From Pseudomonas profundi (lineage in GTDB: Bacteria > Pseudomonadota > Gammaproteobacteria > Pseudomonadales > Pseudomonadaceae): 64,000 nt of DNA. The notes under the pieces were generated by a model. The model did not search any database and had not been told where the DNA came from. It saw only the letters and a program-made list of their open reading frames with translations. The stretch spans positions 58,390 to 122,389 of the forward strand of contig NZ_VTPZ01000013.1 in the NCBI RefSeq assembly GCF_008638305.1, in the 5' to 3' direction. The translations under genes were made by a program, and so were the position numbers. Positions 18,424 to 29,280 of the stretch are shown here, in pieces (position 1 is the stretch's first letter; each line of letters opens with the position of its first letter).

Positions 18424-18984
18424 ATGAAATTTTGCAGCCAATGCGGGGAAGCAGTCTCCGAACGCATTCCAGCCGGCGATAATCGCGTGCGTTTCGTCTG
18501 CGCTCATTGCGAGACGATTCACTACCAGAACCCGCGCATTGTCGCCGGTTGCCTGGTGACCCACGAGCACCAGGTACTGCTGTGCCGCCGGGCAATCGAG
18601 CCACGCCATGGTTTCTGGACCCTCCCGGCCGGCTTCATGGAAAATGGCGAGACCACCGAGCAAGCAGCGCTGCGCGAGACCTGGGAAGAAGCCAGAGCGC
18701 GGGTGGAGGCGCAGCAGTTGTATATGCTGTTCAACCTGCCGCATATCAATCAGGTTTACATGTTCTTCCGCGGACAATTGGCCGACATGGAGTTCGCCGC
18801 CGGTGAAGAGAGCCTGGAGGTTCGGCTGTTCGGCGAATCGGATATCCCCTGGGACCAGCTGGCCTTTCCCACCATCAGCAAGACGCTGCGCCAGTATTAT
18901 GCCGACATACACACCCGCGAATTCCCGGTTCGCATGCTCGACATACCCTGGCCGCCACATCGACGCCCTGGCTCACTGTCATGA
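18424..18984 (+). CDS. NUDIX hydrolase with N-terminal zinc ribbon
   Basis: The 186-residue protein begins MKFCSQCGEAV and has a zinc ribbon with CSQC and CAHC pairs (residues 4-27), then a NUDIX domain with box GFMENGETTEQAALRETWEEA (about 73-93, split by the usual spacing). The domain order is that of NADH pyrophosphatase-like NUDIX proteins, but it is shorter than NudC, so the substrate is open. An upstream in-frame ATG at 18382 lacks a ribosome site and family support. The stop overlaps the start of the L,D-transpeptidase gene (ATGA). Confidence 0.83.
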   Translation: MKFCSQCGEAVSERIPAGDNRVRFVCAHCETIHYQNPRIVAGCLVTHEHQVLLCRRAIEPRHGFWTLPAGFMENGETTEQAALRETWEEARARVEAQQLYMLFNLPHINQVYMFFRGQLADMEFAAGEESLEVRLFGESDIPWDQLAFPTISKTLRQYYADIHTREFPVRMLDIPWPPHRRPGSLS

Positions 18985-19469
18985 CACGACTGTTGGTGGC
19001 GCTCCTGTCCGTCCTGTTCGCGTCGTTGTGCTTGGCCAGCCCTCCGCCGATCGACAAACTGCTGGTGCACAAGCAAGAGCGCCGGCTGGAAGTAATCAGC
19101 GACGGCAAAGTCATCCGGGAATACCGGGTAGCGCTCGGCAAGCAACCGGTAGGGCATAAACGCCAGCGAGGGGACCAGCGCACCCCGGAGGGCATCTACA
19201 GGATCGACTGGCGCCACAAGAGCCCTAATTACAATCTGAGCCTGCATCTTGATTATCCGAATCTGAAGGATCGCGCAACGGCCTATGAACGCGGCCTGGA
19301 CCCGGGCAACATGATCATGATCCATGGCACACCGGAGGACGAGGAATATCCCGAGTGGTTCTTCAAGGGGCTCGACTGGACCAACGGCTGTATTGCGCTG
19401 GACAACAAGAGCATGCAGGAACTGTGGGACCTGGTGCCGGATCAAACCATTGTCGAAATCAGACCTTGA
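18981..19469 (+). CDS. Periplasmic L,D-transpeptidase (YkuD domain)
   Basis: The 162-residue protein has a signal peptide (MTRLLVALLSVLFASLCLA) and a single YkuD catalytic domain with the histidine motif MIMIHGTPED (about 113-122) and the nucleophile motif TNGCIALDN (about 135-143). This fold forms 3-3 cross-links or attaches proteins to murein. It resembles the YafK/ErfK group, with no LysM or peptidoglycan-binding domain. It is translationally coupled to the NUDIX gene before it. Confidence 0.88.
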   Translation: MTRLLVALLSVLFASLCLASPPPIDKLLVHKQERRLEVISDGKVIREYRVALGKQPVGHKRQRGDQRTPEGIYRIDWRHKSPNYNLSLHLDYPNLKDRATAYERGLDPGNMIMIHGTPEDEEYPEWFFKGLDWTNGCIALDNKSMQELWDLVPDQTIVEIRP

Positions 19470-19479
19470 TTCAGGTCAA
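19466..19479 (+). promoter_or_regulatory. Candidate ANR/FNR box upstream of the cytochrome c peroxidase gene
   Basis: TTGAT-TCAG-GTCAA matches the FNR/ANR palindrome TTGAT-N4-ATCAA at nine of ten conserved positions. It begins within the last codons of the L,D-transpeptidase gene and is centred about 89 bp before the peroxidase ATG. Oxygen-dependent control by ANR is known for this enzyme in other pseudomonads. No convincing -10 box lies at the class II distance, which lowers confidence. Confidence 0.38.
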
Positions 19480-19561
19480 CACCTGTCTCTGGCATTTAAG
19501 GGAGACTCTTCATCAAGAACACGGCGGATGAGCCTGTTGACGTTCAAGAGAGGAGATTTCC

Positions 19562-20596
19562 ATGAAGATCAAGCTGCTGTATCTGGCCATCGCGGCCAGC
19601 CTGGGCCTGAGTCCGGCGGCCATGGCCGATCGTGCCACCAGCGAGCCCATCCAGCCCATTCAGGAAGCGAAGGTAACAGAACCGGCCAAGGTCGAGCTGG
19701 GCAAGAAGCTGTGGTTTGACCCTCGCCTGTCCCGTTCCGGCTTCATCTCTTGCAACTCCTGCCACAACCTCAGCACCGGGGGCAGCGATAACCTGCCCAC
19801 CTCTATCGGTCACAACTGGCAGGAAGGTCCGATCAACTCGCCAACCGTGTTGAACTCCAGCCTGAACGTGGCGCAGTTCTGGGATGGCCGCGCTGCCAAC
19901 CTTCAGGAGCAGGCTGGAGGCCCGATTTCCAACCCTATGGAAATGGCTTCCACCCACGTACTGGCGCTGGACGTGATCAGTTCGATACCCCAGTACCTGC
20001 AGGCATTCGAGGAGATCTACGGCACCCAGGAAATCACCATCGATAACGTCACCGACGCCATCGCTGTGTTCGAAGAAACGCTGGTCACGCCCAATTCACG
20101 CTTCGACCGATGGCTCAAGGGTGATGACAAGGCATTGAGTGAAGAGGAACTGCTCGGTTACCAGACATTCAAGGATATCGGCTGCGTTGCCTGTCATAAC
20201 GGCCCCGCGGCTGGCGGCACCTCCTTCCAGCGCATGGGCGTGGTCGAACCCTATCAGACCACCAACCCGGCCGAAGGCCGTGTCGCCGTCACCGGCAAGG
20301 ACAGCGACCGCTTCAACTTCAAGGTGCCAACCCTGCGGAACGTGGAGTTGACCTACCCCTATTTCCACGACGGCGCCTATTGGGAGCTGGAAAAGGCCGT
20401 GGATGTCATGGGCCGTTTGCAGCTGGGCCGCCAATTGAAGGAAGACGAAATCGGCAATATCGTCGCCTTCCTCAAAACCCTCACTGGTGATCAGCCCGAC
20501 TTCCAGCTACCGCACCTGCCACCGTCCACCAACGATACACCGCGTCCTATCCCGTTCGAGACCAGTCCCGAACCGAACACAGGGAAGAGTGAATAA
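19562..20596 (+). CDS. ccpA: Di-haem cytochrome c peroxidase
   Basis: The enzyme reduces hydrogen peroxide in the periplasm using electrons from c-type cytochromes. The 344-residue precursor has a signal peptide (cleavage near AAMA-DRA, about residue 22). Two haem-c motifs follow: CNSCH (about residue 64, the low-potential peroxidatic haem) and CVACH (about 207, the electron-accepting haem). Conserved WDGRA and FHDG segments are present. ATG 19562 follows AGAGGAG. A possible ANR box lies upstream. Confidence 0.93.
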   Translation: MKIKLLYLAIAASLGLSPAAMADRATSEPIQPIQEAKVTEPAKVELGKKLWFDPRLSRSGFISCNSCHNLSTGGSDNLPTSIGHNWQEGPINSPTVLNSSLNVAQFWDGRAANLQEQAGGPISNPMEMASTHVLALDVISSIPQYLQAFEEIYGTQEITIDNVTDAIAVFEETLVTPNSRFDRWLKGDDKALSEEELLGYQTFKDIGCVACHNGPAAGGTSFQRMGVVEPYQTTNPAEGRVAVTGKDSDRFNFKVPTLRNVELTYPYFHDGAYWELEKAVDVMGRLQLGRQLKEDEIGNIVAFLKTLTGDQPDFQLPHLPPSTNDTPRPIPFETSPEPNTGKSE

Positions 20597-20686
20597 CAGC
20601 TACATCGCAAGCGACCTCGCTCGGACTATGCAACAGGCGCCACGGACGGCGCCCTGCCGGAGGCTCGCGCTGCAGTCCGCGACGCC

Positions 20687-20998
20687 TCAGAATTCAGCTA
20701 ACAACCACACATCGTAGGCCGGTTCTTCATAGGGATGAGCCGCCTTCAACGCAGCGACTGACTCGGCGACCAGATCATCGCTGCACACCAGTTCCACCCG
20801 GTATTCCGCCACCTTCTCCAGCTCGCCCGGCTTGCCGATAAACGGCTGCGCGCCGGCCCCCGGACGAAACTGACCCTGACCCAGCACTTGCCAGCAACAG
20901 TGTTCATAATCGCCAATGCAACCACCTCCGGCGTCGAATATGGCCTGCTTGACAGGCTCGAGATGGGATTCAGGGACATAAAAGCACAGCTTGTACAT
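20687..20998 (-). CDS. YqfO-like (NIF3-associated) small protein
   Basis: The 103-residue soluble protein begins MYKLCFYVPESHLEPVKQAI and contains GCIGDYEHCCWQ and HPYEEPAYDVW, the signature of the CutA/PII-like domain that is inserted in Bacillus YqfO. It is usually annotated as an NGG1p-interacting-factor-3-like protein. Here it stands alone, while a Nif3 core protein without this insertion is encoded at 30803-31576. ATG 20998 matches the family start; the frame extends 102 nt further without support. Function is unknown. Confidence 0.83.
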   Translation of the reverse strand: MYKLCFYVPESHLEPVKQAIFDAGGGCIGDYEHCCWQVLGQGQFRPGAGAQPFIGKPGELEKVAEYRVELVCSDDLVAESVAALKAAHPYEEPAYDVWLLAEF

Positions 20999-21110
20999 GG
21001 GAGCGCTCCGGCACACAGAATTCAGTGAAGTGTTGCAGTGCTCGGCGCTTTTCACAAATGCCGCCCGACGCGCAAGCGGAATCAGGCTGCAGAGGATCAA
21101 CGCCCAATAA

Positions 21111-21136
21111 AAAACCCGAAGCCAGGCTCCGGGTTT
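21111..21136 (-). terminator. Rho-independent terminator after purL
   Basis: Read on the minus strand, AAACCCGGAGCC-TGG-CTTCGGGTTTTTTATT forms a long stem ending in a T run, about 20 bp past the purL stop. The arms are AAACCCG and CGGGTTT with an inner GAGCC/GGCTT extension. Confidence 0.88.
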
Positions 21137-21156
21137 CGTCTTGCTACCAGGTCTTC

Positions 21157-24100
21157 TTAACCGACCCAGGCCCGCGCATTGCGGAACATGCGCATCCAGC
21201 CGCCATCCTCGCTCCAGTCCTCCGGATACCAGGAGTTCTGCACCGCACGGAAGACCCGCTCAGGGTGCGGCATCATGATGGTTACGCGACCGTCCGCGGT
21301 CGTCAGACCGGTAATGCCACGCGGTGAGCCGCCCGGGTTGGACGGATAGCGCTCGGTCATGCGGCCGCGGTTGTCGATATAGCGCAGGGCAACGCTACTG
21401 TTTGCCTCGCAGGCATCAACGGCGGCGCTCGAGGAAAACTCGGCATGACCTTCACCGTGGGCAATGGCGATCGGCAGTCGCGAGCCGGCCATGCCGCTGA
21501 GGAAGACTGACGGAGACGGCTGCACTTCAACCATCGCCACCCGCGCCTCGAACTGCTCGGAACGGTTGCGTACGAAACGCGGCCAATGCTCGCTGCCCGG
21601 AATCAGCTCGCGCAGATTGGACAGCATCTGACAGCCGTTACAGATCCCCAGCGCGAAGGTTTCCGGACGAGCGAAGAAATCACTGAAGGCCTGGCGTGCG
21701 GTGTCGTTGAACAGAATCGACTTGGCCCAGCCTTCACCCGCGCCGAGCACGTCACCATAAGAGAACCCGCCGCAGGCAACCAGCCCGCGGAAGCTGTCGA
21801 GCTCGATTCGGCCGCTGAGGATATCGCTCATGTGAACGTCGATGGCATTGAAGCCCGCACGGGTGAACGCCGCGGCCATTTCGACCTGGCCGTTGACGCC
21901 CTGCTCACGCAGGATGGCCACGCGCGGACGGATACCCGAATTGATATAGGGTGCTGCGACATCCTCGTTGATATCGTAACTGAGCAGCGCTTGCAGACCG
22001 GGATTGGCGTCATCCGCCAGGCTTTCGAATTCCATATCCGCGCAATCGGCGTTGTCACGCAGCCGCTGGATCTGCCAGCTGGTCTCGCTCCAGGCCTGCT
22101 GCCAGGCACCGCGGGTACCGCTGAGCACGATCTGTTCGTTGTAGGTGAAGTTCAGCGTCTGCTCCTTCACCGGACAGCCGATCACCGCACTGCAGTCACC
22201 CAACCCGACCGCGCTCAAGGCATTGAGCACCTGCTCGGTAGCCGCCTGGCGTACCTGAATCACCGCGCCCAGTTCCTCGTTGAACAGCGCAGCGGGCAGC
22301 TCGGACACCTGGTCGGCCAGTACATCCAGATTGATTTTCAGCCCGCAATGCCCGGCAAAGGCCATTTCCGCCAGCGTTGTCAGCAGGCCACCATCGGAAC
22401 GGTCATGGTAGGCAAGCAGCAGCCCATCGTTGTTCAGGCCTTGAATGACCGCAAAAAATGCTTTCAGATCCTCGGCATCATCCAGGTCCGGGGCTTTACT
22501 GCCCATGCGGTTGTACACCTGCGCCAGTGCCGAACCACCCAGACGGTTCTGCCCACGTCCCAGGTCGATCAGGATCAGATCGGTGTCACCCTGATCCAGG
22601 CGCAGCTGTGGCGTCAGGGTCTGGCGCACGTCCTGCACCGGAGCGAAGCCTGTGACCACCAAGGACATCGGTGACGTCACGCTCTTCGCTTCGTCACCCT
22701 GCTGCCAACGGGTCTGCATGGACATGGAATCCTTGCCCACCGGAATGGTTATACCCAGCTCCGGGCATAGTTCCATACCGACCGCGCGGACGGTTTCATA
22801 CAAGCGCACATCCTCACCGGGATGCCCGGCGGCAGCCATCCAGTTTGCGGACAGCTTGATATCCGAAAGCTTGTCGATCCGCGACGCGGCCAGATTGGTC
22901 ACCACTTCGGCCACCGCCATACGACCTGAAGCAGGTGCGTCCAGCAGCGCCAGCGGAGTGCGTTCGCCCAGCGCCATGGCTTCACCGGTGTACACATCGA
23001 AGCTGGTTGCCGTCACCGCACAATCAGCCACCGGCACCTGCCAGGGGCCGACCATCTGGTCACGTGCCACCAGACCGGTGATGCTGCGATCGCCGATAGT
23101 GATCAGGAAGCTTTTACTGGCCACAGCCGGCAGTCTGAGAACGCGGCCAACGGCTTCGGACAGTTCAAGCTGGGTGCCGTCGAAGTCGTCGCCCTGCTCG
23201 GCTTCACGCTGAACGCTGCGGTGCATGCGCGGCGGTTTGCCAAGCAGAACCGAGAGCGGCATGTCTACCGGATTGTTGCCGAAATGGCTATCGCTCAGCG
23301 TCAGCAATTGCTCTTCGGTGGCTTCGCCGACCACCGCAAAGGGGCAACGCTCACGCTCGCAGATCGCCTGGAATCGCTCGAAATCCGCCGGATCGACCGC
23401 CATCACGTAGCGTTCCTGCGATTCGTTGGACCAGATCTCCAGCGGGCTCATCCCCGGTTCATCGTTAGGAATGTTACGCAGCTCGAAACGGCCGCCCCGG
23501 CCCCCATCGTTCACCAGCTCGGGGAAGGCATTGGACAGGCCGCCGGCGCCGACGTCATGGATAAAACGGATCGGGTTTTTATCGCCCAGTTGCCAGCAAC
23601 GGTCGATCACTTCCTGGCAACGACGTTCCATTTCCGGGTTCTCGCGCTGCACCGAGGCAAAGTCCAGATCCTCGGCACTGCTACCGGTCGCCATCGAGGA
23701 AGCCGCCCCGCCACCCAGACCAATCAACATGGCCGGACCGCCCAGGACGATCAGCTTCGCACCAACCGGTATCTCGGCTTTCTCGACATGATTGGCGCGG
23801 ATGTTGCCCATACCACCGGCCAGCATGATCGGCTTGTGATAACCGCGGATCTCCGGCCCACGGGGCGACGCCAGGGTCTGCTCGAAGGTGCGGAAATACC
23901 CGGTCAGATTGGGCCGTCCGAATTCGTTATTGAACGCAGCGCCGCCCAGCGGGCCTTCGATCATGATCTGCAGGGGCGTGACGATACGATCCGGTTTGCC
24001 GTTGTTCTCTTCCCACGGCTGTACGAAGCCGGGGATACGCAGGTTGGATACCGTGAAACCGGCGAGTCCGGCCTTGGGCTTGCCGCCGCGGCCAGTAGCA

Positions 24101-25053
24101 CCCTCGTCACGAATCTCACCGCCGGAGCCGGTCGAAGCGCCCGGGAACGGTGCGATCGCCGTCGGATGATTGTGCGTCTCAACCTTCATCAGAATGTGCA
24201 CCGGCTCCTGGTGAGCGCGGTACTCGCCGCTGGCCGCATCCGGGAAAAAGCGCCCGGCGACGAAGCCTTCGATGACCGAGGCGTTGTCCTTGTACGCAGA
24301 GAGCACGCCTTCGCTGTGCATCTCATAGGTGTTCTTGATCATGCCGAACAGGCTTTTTTCCTGCGCCTGGCCGTCAATATCCCAGGTCGCGTTGAATATC
24401 TTGTGTCGGCAATGCTCGGAGTTGGCTTGGGCGAACATCATCAGCTCGACGTCGCTGGGATTGCGCTCCAGACCCTTGAAGCTGTCTACGAGGTAATCAA
24501 TTTCGTCATCGGCCAACGCCAGGCCCAGCTCGATATTGGCCTGCTGCAGTGCGTCGCGTCCGCCGGACAGGATATCGACGGTGCCCAGCGGCTTGGGCTC
24601 GGTGTGCTTGAACAGGTTCTCCGCCGCCTGCAAATCCTCCAGCGCCAACTCGGTCATGCGATCATGCAGCAAATCCGCCACGATCAGGCGATCCGCAGCG
24701 CTCAGCTCGCCACGAATGTAATAGGCTGTCCCGCGTTCCAAGCGAACCACAGCATCGAGACCGCAGTTATGCGCGATATCGGTGGCTTTACTCGACCAGG
24801 GCGAGATGGTTCCAAAGCGCGGGACAACCAGAACAAGATTATCGCCGGGCGCTTCTACCGTGACCGATGGCCCGTACCTGAGCAGGCGCGCGAGCACCTG
24901 TTCGCTGTGCGTATCCAGCTCCGCCGCCAGCTCGGCGAAATGCATGAATTCCGCATACAGGCCCTGCACCGCAGGCACACTGGATTGAAGGCGCGCGAGC
25001 AGCTTGTCACGGCGAAAATCGGAAAGGGCTGGGGCTCCACGCAGAATTTGCAT
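21157..25053 (-). CDS. purL: Phosphoribosylformylglycinamidine synthase
   Basis: PurL converts FGAR plus glutamine and ATP to FGAM. At 1298 residues it is the large single-chain form. It has an N-terminal PurS-like domain, two AIRS-type catalytic halves ([34 protein letters not shown] near 290-325; [11 protein letters not shown] near 790), and a C-terminal glutamine amidotransferase domain with nucleophile [13 protein letters not shown] (about 1140) and the HGEGHAEF histidine. Start ATG 25053 matches family [13 protein letters not shown]. It is followed by a strong terminator and is divergent from mltF. Confidence 0.97.
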   Translation of the reverse strand: MQILRGAPALSDFRRDKLLARLQSSVPAVQGLYAEFMHFAELAAELDTHSEQVLARLLRYGPSVTVEAPGDNLVLVVPRFGTISPWSSKATDIAHNCGLDAVVRLERGTAYYIRGELSAADRLIVADLLHDRMTELALEDLQAAENLFKHTEPKPLGTVDILSGGRDALQQANIELGLALADDEIDYLVDSFKGLERNPSDVELMMFAQANSEHCRHKIFNATWDIDGQAQEKSLFGMIKNTYEMHSEGVLSAYKDNASVIEGFVAGRFFPDAASGEYRAHQEPVHILMKVETHNHPTAIAPFPGASTGSGGEIRDEGATGRGGKPKAGLAGFTVSNLRIPGFVQPWEENNGKPDRIVTPLQIMIEGPLGGAAFNNEFGRPNLTGYFRTFEQTLASPRGPEIRGYHKPIMLAGGMGNIRANHVEKAEIPVGAKLIVLGGPAMLIGLGGGAASSMATGSSAEDLDFASVQRENPEMERRCQEVIDRCWQLGDKNPIRFIHDVGAGGLSNAFPELVNDGGRGGRFELRNIPNDEPGMSPLEIWSNESQERYVMAVDPADFERFQAICERERCPFAVVGEATEEQLLTLSDSHFGNNPVDMPLSVLLGKPPRMHRSVQREAEQGDDFDGTQLELSEAVGRVLRLPAVASKSFLITIGDRSITGLVARDQMVGPWQVPVADCAVTATSFDVYTGEAMALGERTPLALLDAPASGRMAVAEVVTNLAASRIDKLSDIKLSANWMAAAGHPGEDVRLYETVRAVGMELCPELGITIPVGKDSMSMQTRWQQGDEAKSVTSPMSLVVTGFAPVQDVRQTLTPQLRLDQGDTDLILIDLGRGQNRLGGSALAQVYNRMGSKAPDLDDAEDLKAFFAVIQGLNNDGLLLAYHDRSDGGLLTTLAEMAFAGHCGLKINLDVLADQVSELPAALFNEELGAVIQVRQAATEQVLNALSAVGLGDCSAVIGCPVKEQTLNFTYNEQIVLSGTRGAWQQAWSETSWQIQRLRDNADCADMEFESLADDANPGLQALLSYDINEDVAAPYINSGIRPRVAILREQGVNGQVEMAAAFTRAGFNAIDVHMSDILSGRIELDSFRGLVACGGFSYGDVLGAGEGWAKSILFNDTARQAFSDFFARPETFALGICNGCQMLSNLRELIPGSEHWPRFVRNRSEQFEARVAMVEVQPSPSVFLSGMAGSRLPIAIAHGEGHAEFSSSAAVDACEANSSVALRYIDNRGRMTERYPSNPGGSPRGITGLTTADGRVTIMMPHPERVFRAVQNSWYPEDWSEDGGWMRMFRNARAWVG

Positions 25054-25303
25054 GTCGATATAGGCCTCGGGGTGCTGGAAGGAAAATTTGAAGGCCCATA
25101 GGATACCTCAAGCGCTGCCTTCCCACCACGCTGGGGAGCGACTCTGCCAGTCTGCTGATACGCAGCGGCGGCCCGTGCAACACTACTGCAACCGCCGCTA
25201 TTGCGGGACGACGGATTTGCATATACTTGCGCCCATGCGTCCCATCCCTTTGATCAACACCTCTTCGCAGGCTCCACGCGAGGCAGCCAGGACACGGCCA
25301 GAT

Positions 25304-26812
25304 ATGCTGCGAAGCGCGCCTACTTCACGTTCGCGCTCACCAGGCCTGTTTGGGCGATGCGCTGGGTGGGCAGCAGCCAATTGGTCATGCAACGCCCGCG
25401 CAGCAACCTGGGCCATGTTAACTCTGGCCGTGCTGTTGGTCGGCTGCGAGAAGCCCAACCGACTGGAGCAGATTCATGAAGAGGGTGTGCTCCGCGTGAT
25501 CACCCGCAATACGCCCACCACCTATTATCAGGACCGTAACGGCGATACGGGTCTCGAGTACGAACTCAGCAAACGTTTCGCCGATAGTCTGGGTGTGGAG
25601 CTGGATCTCAGCACATCCTATACGCTCGACGAAATTTACCAGCGTCTAGGCGCAGAGAACGGTCCGGACCTGGCTGCAGCGGGCCTGACCATCAACCCGG
25701 CCCGCGAGGGTCAGGTCCGCTTCGCCGAACCCTATCTGGATGCCACACCACAGGTGGTCTATCGACGCGGCACCCGTCAACCACGCAACCTCGGTGATAT
25801 CTACGGCAAACGCGTCATGGTACTGAAGGGCAGTACGCTGGCCGACCAGTTGCGTGACCTGCAACTCGAACACCCTGAACTGATGTTCGAGGAATCCGAC
25901 AATCTGGAGGTCGTCGACCTGCTACGCCTGGTCAACGATGACGAAATCGATCACGCAGTGGTGTATTCCAACGAGCTGGTAGTCAACCAGGCGTTCTACC
26001 CCGCTGTCCGGGTCGGCTTTGATCTCGACCAGCCCCGCCCTATCGCCTGGGTGCTGCCGCACAGCAACGACGACAGCCTGCTCGAAGCGATCTCTTCATT
26101 CTTCGAGACGATCAAGGCAAACGGCACCCTTGATCAGCTGGTTGAACGATTCTATGGCCATTCCGATGTGCTTGATTATGTCGGCGCACGGGCCTTCGCA
26201 CGCCATATGCAGAGCCGGTTGCCGCGGTTTGAGACCCACTTCCGTCAAGCAGGTGATCAATATGCCCTGGATTGGCGGTTGCTTGCCGGCATGGCCTATC
26301 AGGAATCGCTGTGGGACCCCGATGCACGCTCGCCCACCGGCGTTCGCGGATTGATGATGCTGACCCTGCCGACAGCGAAATTTGTCGGCGTGACCAACCG
26401 CATTGATCCCAAGCAGAGCATTTTTGGCGGGGCGCGCTATCTGGTCTGGGTGCGGGATCAACTGGCGACGGATATTCCTGAGCCAGACCGCACCTGGTTT
26501 GCCCTGGCCGCCTACAACGTCGGCCTCGGGCATCTGGAAGATGCACGCATTCTGACCCGCAACAACGGACGCGATCCAGACCGCTGGATTGATGTAAAAG
26601 ACCATCTCCCCCTGCTCGCCAAGAAGCAGTGGTACACCCAGACCCGTTACGGTTATGCCCGCGGCGTGGAACCGGTCAACTACGTACAGAACATTCGCCG
26701 GTATTACGAAATCCTGCAATGGATAACCCAGCCGCAGTCTGAAACAGGTCGTCTGCCGGACAGCAACTACCATACGCCCGGTATCCTGGAGCAGCTACCG
26801 CAGGGGATCTGA
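25304..26812 (+). CDS. mltF: Membrane-bound lytic murein transglycosylase F
   Basis: MltF cleaves peptidoglycan to 1,6-anhydromuropeptides at the outer membrane. The protein has a lipobox (LLVGC, about residue 47), an extracellular solute-binding module (ITRNTPTTYYQDRNGDTGLEYELSKRF onward), and a C-terminal SLT domain with catalytic Glu in AGMAYQESLWDPDARSPTGVRGLMML. AAYNVGLGH follows. Start ATG 25304 gives 502 residues, close to pseudomonad homologues. Longer starts at 25235 and 25088 are open but have no ribosome site. The gene is divergent from purL. Confidence 0.9.
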   Translation: MLRSAPTSRSRSPGLFGRCAGWAAANWSCNARAATWAMLTLAVLLVGCEKPNRLEQIHEEGVLRVITRNTPTTYYQDRNGDTGLEYELSKRFADSLGVELDLSTSYTLDEIYQRLGAENGPDLAAAGLTINPAREGQVRFAEPYLDATPQVVYRRGTRQPRNLGDIYGKRVMVLKGSTLADQLRDLQLEHPELMFEESDNLEVVDLLRLVNDDEIDHAVVYSNELVVNQAFYPAVRVGFDLDQPRPIAWVLPHSNDDSLLEAISSFFETIKANGTLDQLVERFYGHSDVLDYVGARAFARHMQSRLPRFETHFRQAGDQYALDWRLLAGMAYQESLWDPDARSPTGVRGLMMLTLPTAKFVGVTNRIDPKQSIFGGARYLVWVRDQLATDIPEPDRTWFALAAYNVGLGHLEDARILTRNNGRDPDRWIDVKDHLPLLAKKQWYTQTRYGYARGVEPVNYVQNIRRYYEILQWITQPQSETGRLPDSNYHTPGILEQLPQGI

Positions 26813-26890
26813 TCAACAATTTGCAGGACTCTGACGGGGGGACGAGCGTCCAGGAAGGTAGCGAAAGAAGGTGCCCCGGGTTTGAGCGAA

Positions 26891-27349
26891 CTAGCGCTCC
26901 CGGCGCGCCCTGAAAAATGCCGTCAGAACAGCGGAACACTCCTCTTCCAGCACGCCACCTTCCACTTCAACGCGATGATTCATCCATGATTGCTCCAGAA
27001 TCCGGCTACGGCTTACCACCGCGCCCGCGCGGGGCTCGCGGGCACCAAACACAAGCCTTTTGACTCGGCTATGAATCAGCAGCCCCGTGCACATGGTGCA
27101 GGGCTCGAGCGTCACGTACAAAGTGGAATCGGGTAAGCGGTAGTTCTGCTGCGCCGCAGCCGCCTGACGCAGCGCCACCATTTCAGCGTGGGCGCTGGGA
27201 TCATGACTGAGGATGGGCTGATTGAACCCCCTACCGATAATCTGGCCATCCTGAACCAGCACGGCACCAACCGGCACCTCGCCACGGGCGGCGGCCTGCT
27301 CGGCCTCCGCCAGCGCGAGGCGCATGAAGTCGATATCGGCCGGCTTCAT
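26891..27349 (-). CDS. tadA: tRNA-specific adenosine deaminase
   Basis: TadA deaminates A34 to inosine in tRNA-Arg(ACG). The 152-residue protein has the zinc-dependent deaminase motifs HAEMVAL (about residues 54-60, with catalytic Glu) and PCTMCTG (about 83-89), plus the N-terminal LALAEAEQAAARGEVPVGAV typical of TadA. It converges on mltF, with about 78 bp between the stops, and lies 3 bp downstream of cysNC. Confidence 0.95.
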   Translation of the reverse strand: MKPADIDFMRLALAEAEQAAARGEVPVGAVLVQDGQIIGRGFNQPILSHDPSAHAEMVALRQAAAAQQNYRLPDSTLYVTLEPCTMCTGLLIHSRVKRLVFGAREPRAGAVVSRSRILEQSWMNHRVEVEGGVLEEECSAVLTAFFRARRER

Positions 27350-27352
27350 GGA

Positions 27353-29260
27353 TCAGATCAGCGAACGTTCACGCAGCAGACCAACCACCTTCTCCACACA
27401 GCTATCAAGGTCCATTTCCGCCGTGTTCAGCACTAGAGCAGCGTCTTCAGGTTCCTCATAGGGGTAGGAAATCCCCGGTACGGTGTCATCCGCGTTGGCC
27501 GCGTAGAGGCCGGACGGATCACGTGCCTGACAGACCTCGAGCGGCGCATCCAGATACACCAACAGGCAGCGATCGCCAAGAATGTGCTTGGCTGCGGCGC
27601 GACCTTCCTCGGTCGGAGCCATGAAAGCGCCCAACGCAATCAGCCCGGCTTCGTTCAGCTGCCTGGCGATACGAGCGCCCTTCTGCAGGTTTTCGGCACG
27701 ACCCAGAGCGTTCTGACCCAGCCCCTTGCTGAGATCCTGACGCAGCACCTTGCCATCCAGCACGTAACAGGCACGGCCGCTGTCGAACAGTTTGCGCTCC
27801 ACCGCGTAGGCAATGGTGCTCTTGCCGGAACCGGACAGCCCGGTAAAGAGAACGGTGACCGGCTCCTGACCGAAACGCACAGCGCGTTCCGACGCGGTCA
27901 CATGGGCCAGCCGGCCATGGTGACTGCCCGTGGTGTTCTGCCCAATCAGCCCCTTGGCCACGATCATTCCCGCGCCCACGGTGCCATTGGTCATGCGGTC
28001 GACAATAATAAAGGCGCCCGAGACGTGATTGGCCCGGTAATCATCATAGGCAATTGGTCGCTCCAGCGCCAACTCGACCCGACCAATCTCATTCAGTTCC
28101 AGCTGCGCAGCCGTCTGCTTTTCCATCGTATTGACATCGATCTGATGCAGGATGCGCGTGAAGGAGCCCGGGCTGGTGCTGGTTGCACGCTTGATATCGT
28201 ATTTGCGTCCCGGCTGCATCGGCTGCTCGGCCATCCACACGATATCGGCTTCGAACTGATCGCCGATCAACGGACGGTTATCCACGTGGGCCAGCATGTC
28301 GCCCCGGGAGATATCCACCTCGTCTTCCATGGTCAAGGTCACCGCCTGACCGGGCCCTGCGCTTTCCAGTTCGCCGTCGAAGGTCACGATGGACTTGACC
28401 CGGCTGGTCTTGCCCGAAGGAAGCACCACCAGCTCGTCGCCCTTGTGAACGATGCCGGACGCAACGGTACCGGCAAAGCCGCGGAAGTTCAGGTTCGGCC
28501 GGGTAACCAACTGAACCGGAAAGCGCAGATCGGTGAGATTGCGGTCGGCAGCGATCTCAACCGTCTCGAGAATCTCCATCAGCGAGGGCCCGGTATACCA
28601 GGGACTCCGCTCACTGCGATTGACCACATTGTCGCCCTTGAGCGCAGACATCGGCACGAAGTGCACACTGCTGCCATCCAGCAGTTCAAGGCCACCGGCG
28701 AACTGGCGGTAATCGTCGCAGATCCGATCGAAGACAGTCTGATCAAACTCCATCAGGTCCATCTTGTTGACGGCAACCACGATGTGCTTGATGCCCAGCA
28801 GCGAGGCGATAAAACTGTGCCGACGCGTTTGCGTCTGCACGCCATAGCGTGCATCGATCAGGATAATCGCCAGGTCACAGGTAGACGCCCCGGTGGCCAT
28901 GTTGCGGGTGTACTGCTCATGGCCGGGAGTGTCGGCAATGATGAATTTACGCTTGGCAGTCGAAAAATAGCGGTAAGCAACATCAATGGTGATGCCCTGC
29001 TCGCGCTCGGCCTGCAGGCCGTCAACCAAAAGTGCGAGGTCGACTTCCTCACCCGTGGTGCCGGACTTTTTGGAGTCTCGGGTAATGGCTTCCATATGAT
29101 CTTCATAGATCATCTTGGAGTCATGCAGCAGGCGGCCGATCAAGGTGCTTTTGCCGTCATCGACGTTGCCGCAGGTCAGAAAGCGCAGCAGCTCCTTACG
29201 CTCGTGCTGCCCCAGATAGGCCAGGATGTCTTCGCTTATGAGGTCTGACTGGTGTGACAT
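27353..29260 (-). CDS. cysNC: Bifunctional sulfate adenylyltransferase subunit 1 / adenylylsulfate kinase
   Basis: CysN, the GTPase subunit of ATP sulfurylase, is fused to APS kinase (CysC). From ATG 29260 the protein has 635 residues. The EF-Tu-like GTPase part shows [15 protein letters not shown] (about 31-45), [11 protein letters not shown] and NKMDL. The C-terminal kinase part (from about 455) has the P-loop [11 protein letters not shown] and SKGLGQNA...[16 protein letters not shown]. The frame is open for 78 nt upstream, but that stretch is repeat sequence. It is separated from cysD by an unusual insertion carrying a four-helix-bundle gene. Confidence 0.95.
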   Translation of the reverse strand: MSHQSDLISEDILAYLGQHERKELLRFLTCGNVDDGKSTLIGRLLHDSKMIYEDHMEAITRDSKKSGTTGEEVDLALLVDGLQAEREQGITIDVAYRYFSTAKRKFIIADTPGHEQYTRNMATGASTCDLAIILIDARYGVQTQTRRHSFIASLLGIKHIVVAVNKMDLMEFDQTVFDRICDDYRQFAGGLELLDGSSVHFVPMSALKGDNVVNRSERSPWYTGPSLMEILETVEIAADRNLTDLRFPVQLVTRPNLNFRGFAGTVASGIVHKGDELVVLPSGKTSRVKSIVTFDGELESAGPGQAVTLTMEDEVDISRGDMLAHVDNRPLIGDQFEADIVWMAEQPMQPGRKYDIKRATSTSPGSFTRILHQIDVNTMEKQTAAQLELNEIGRVELALERPIAYDDYRANHVSGAFIIVDRMTNGTVGAGMIVAKGLIGQNTTGSHHGRLAHVTASERAVRFGQEPVTVLFTGLSGSGKSTIAYAVERKLFDSGRACYVLDGKVLRQDLSKGLGQNALGRAENLQKGARIARQLNEAGLIALGAFMAPTEEGRAAAKHILGDRCLLVYLDAPLEVCQARDPSGLYAANADDTVPGISYPYEEPEDAALVLNTAEMDLDSCVEKVVGLLRERSLI

Positions 29261-29280
29261 GATATTTTTCCGGTTCTTTA

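Noticed and set aside
17504..18604. A 366-codon version of the NUDIX gene
   Set aside because: The added 164 codons match no NUDIX family and lack a ribosome site; ATG 18112 has GAGG at proper spacing.
20634..20656. An AGGCGCC/GGCGCCCT hairpin after the cytochrome c peroxidase gene as a terminator
   Set aside because: The stem is fair, but no T tract follows on either strand.
23221..25101. A 626-codon open frame antisense to purL
   Set aside because: It mirrors purL in a GC-rich genome, its translation shows no known domain and it has the biased composition of a shadow frame.
27584..29248. A 554-codon plus-strand frame opposite cysNC
   Set aside because: Antisense shadow of a securely identified fusion enzyme.
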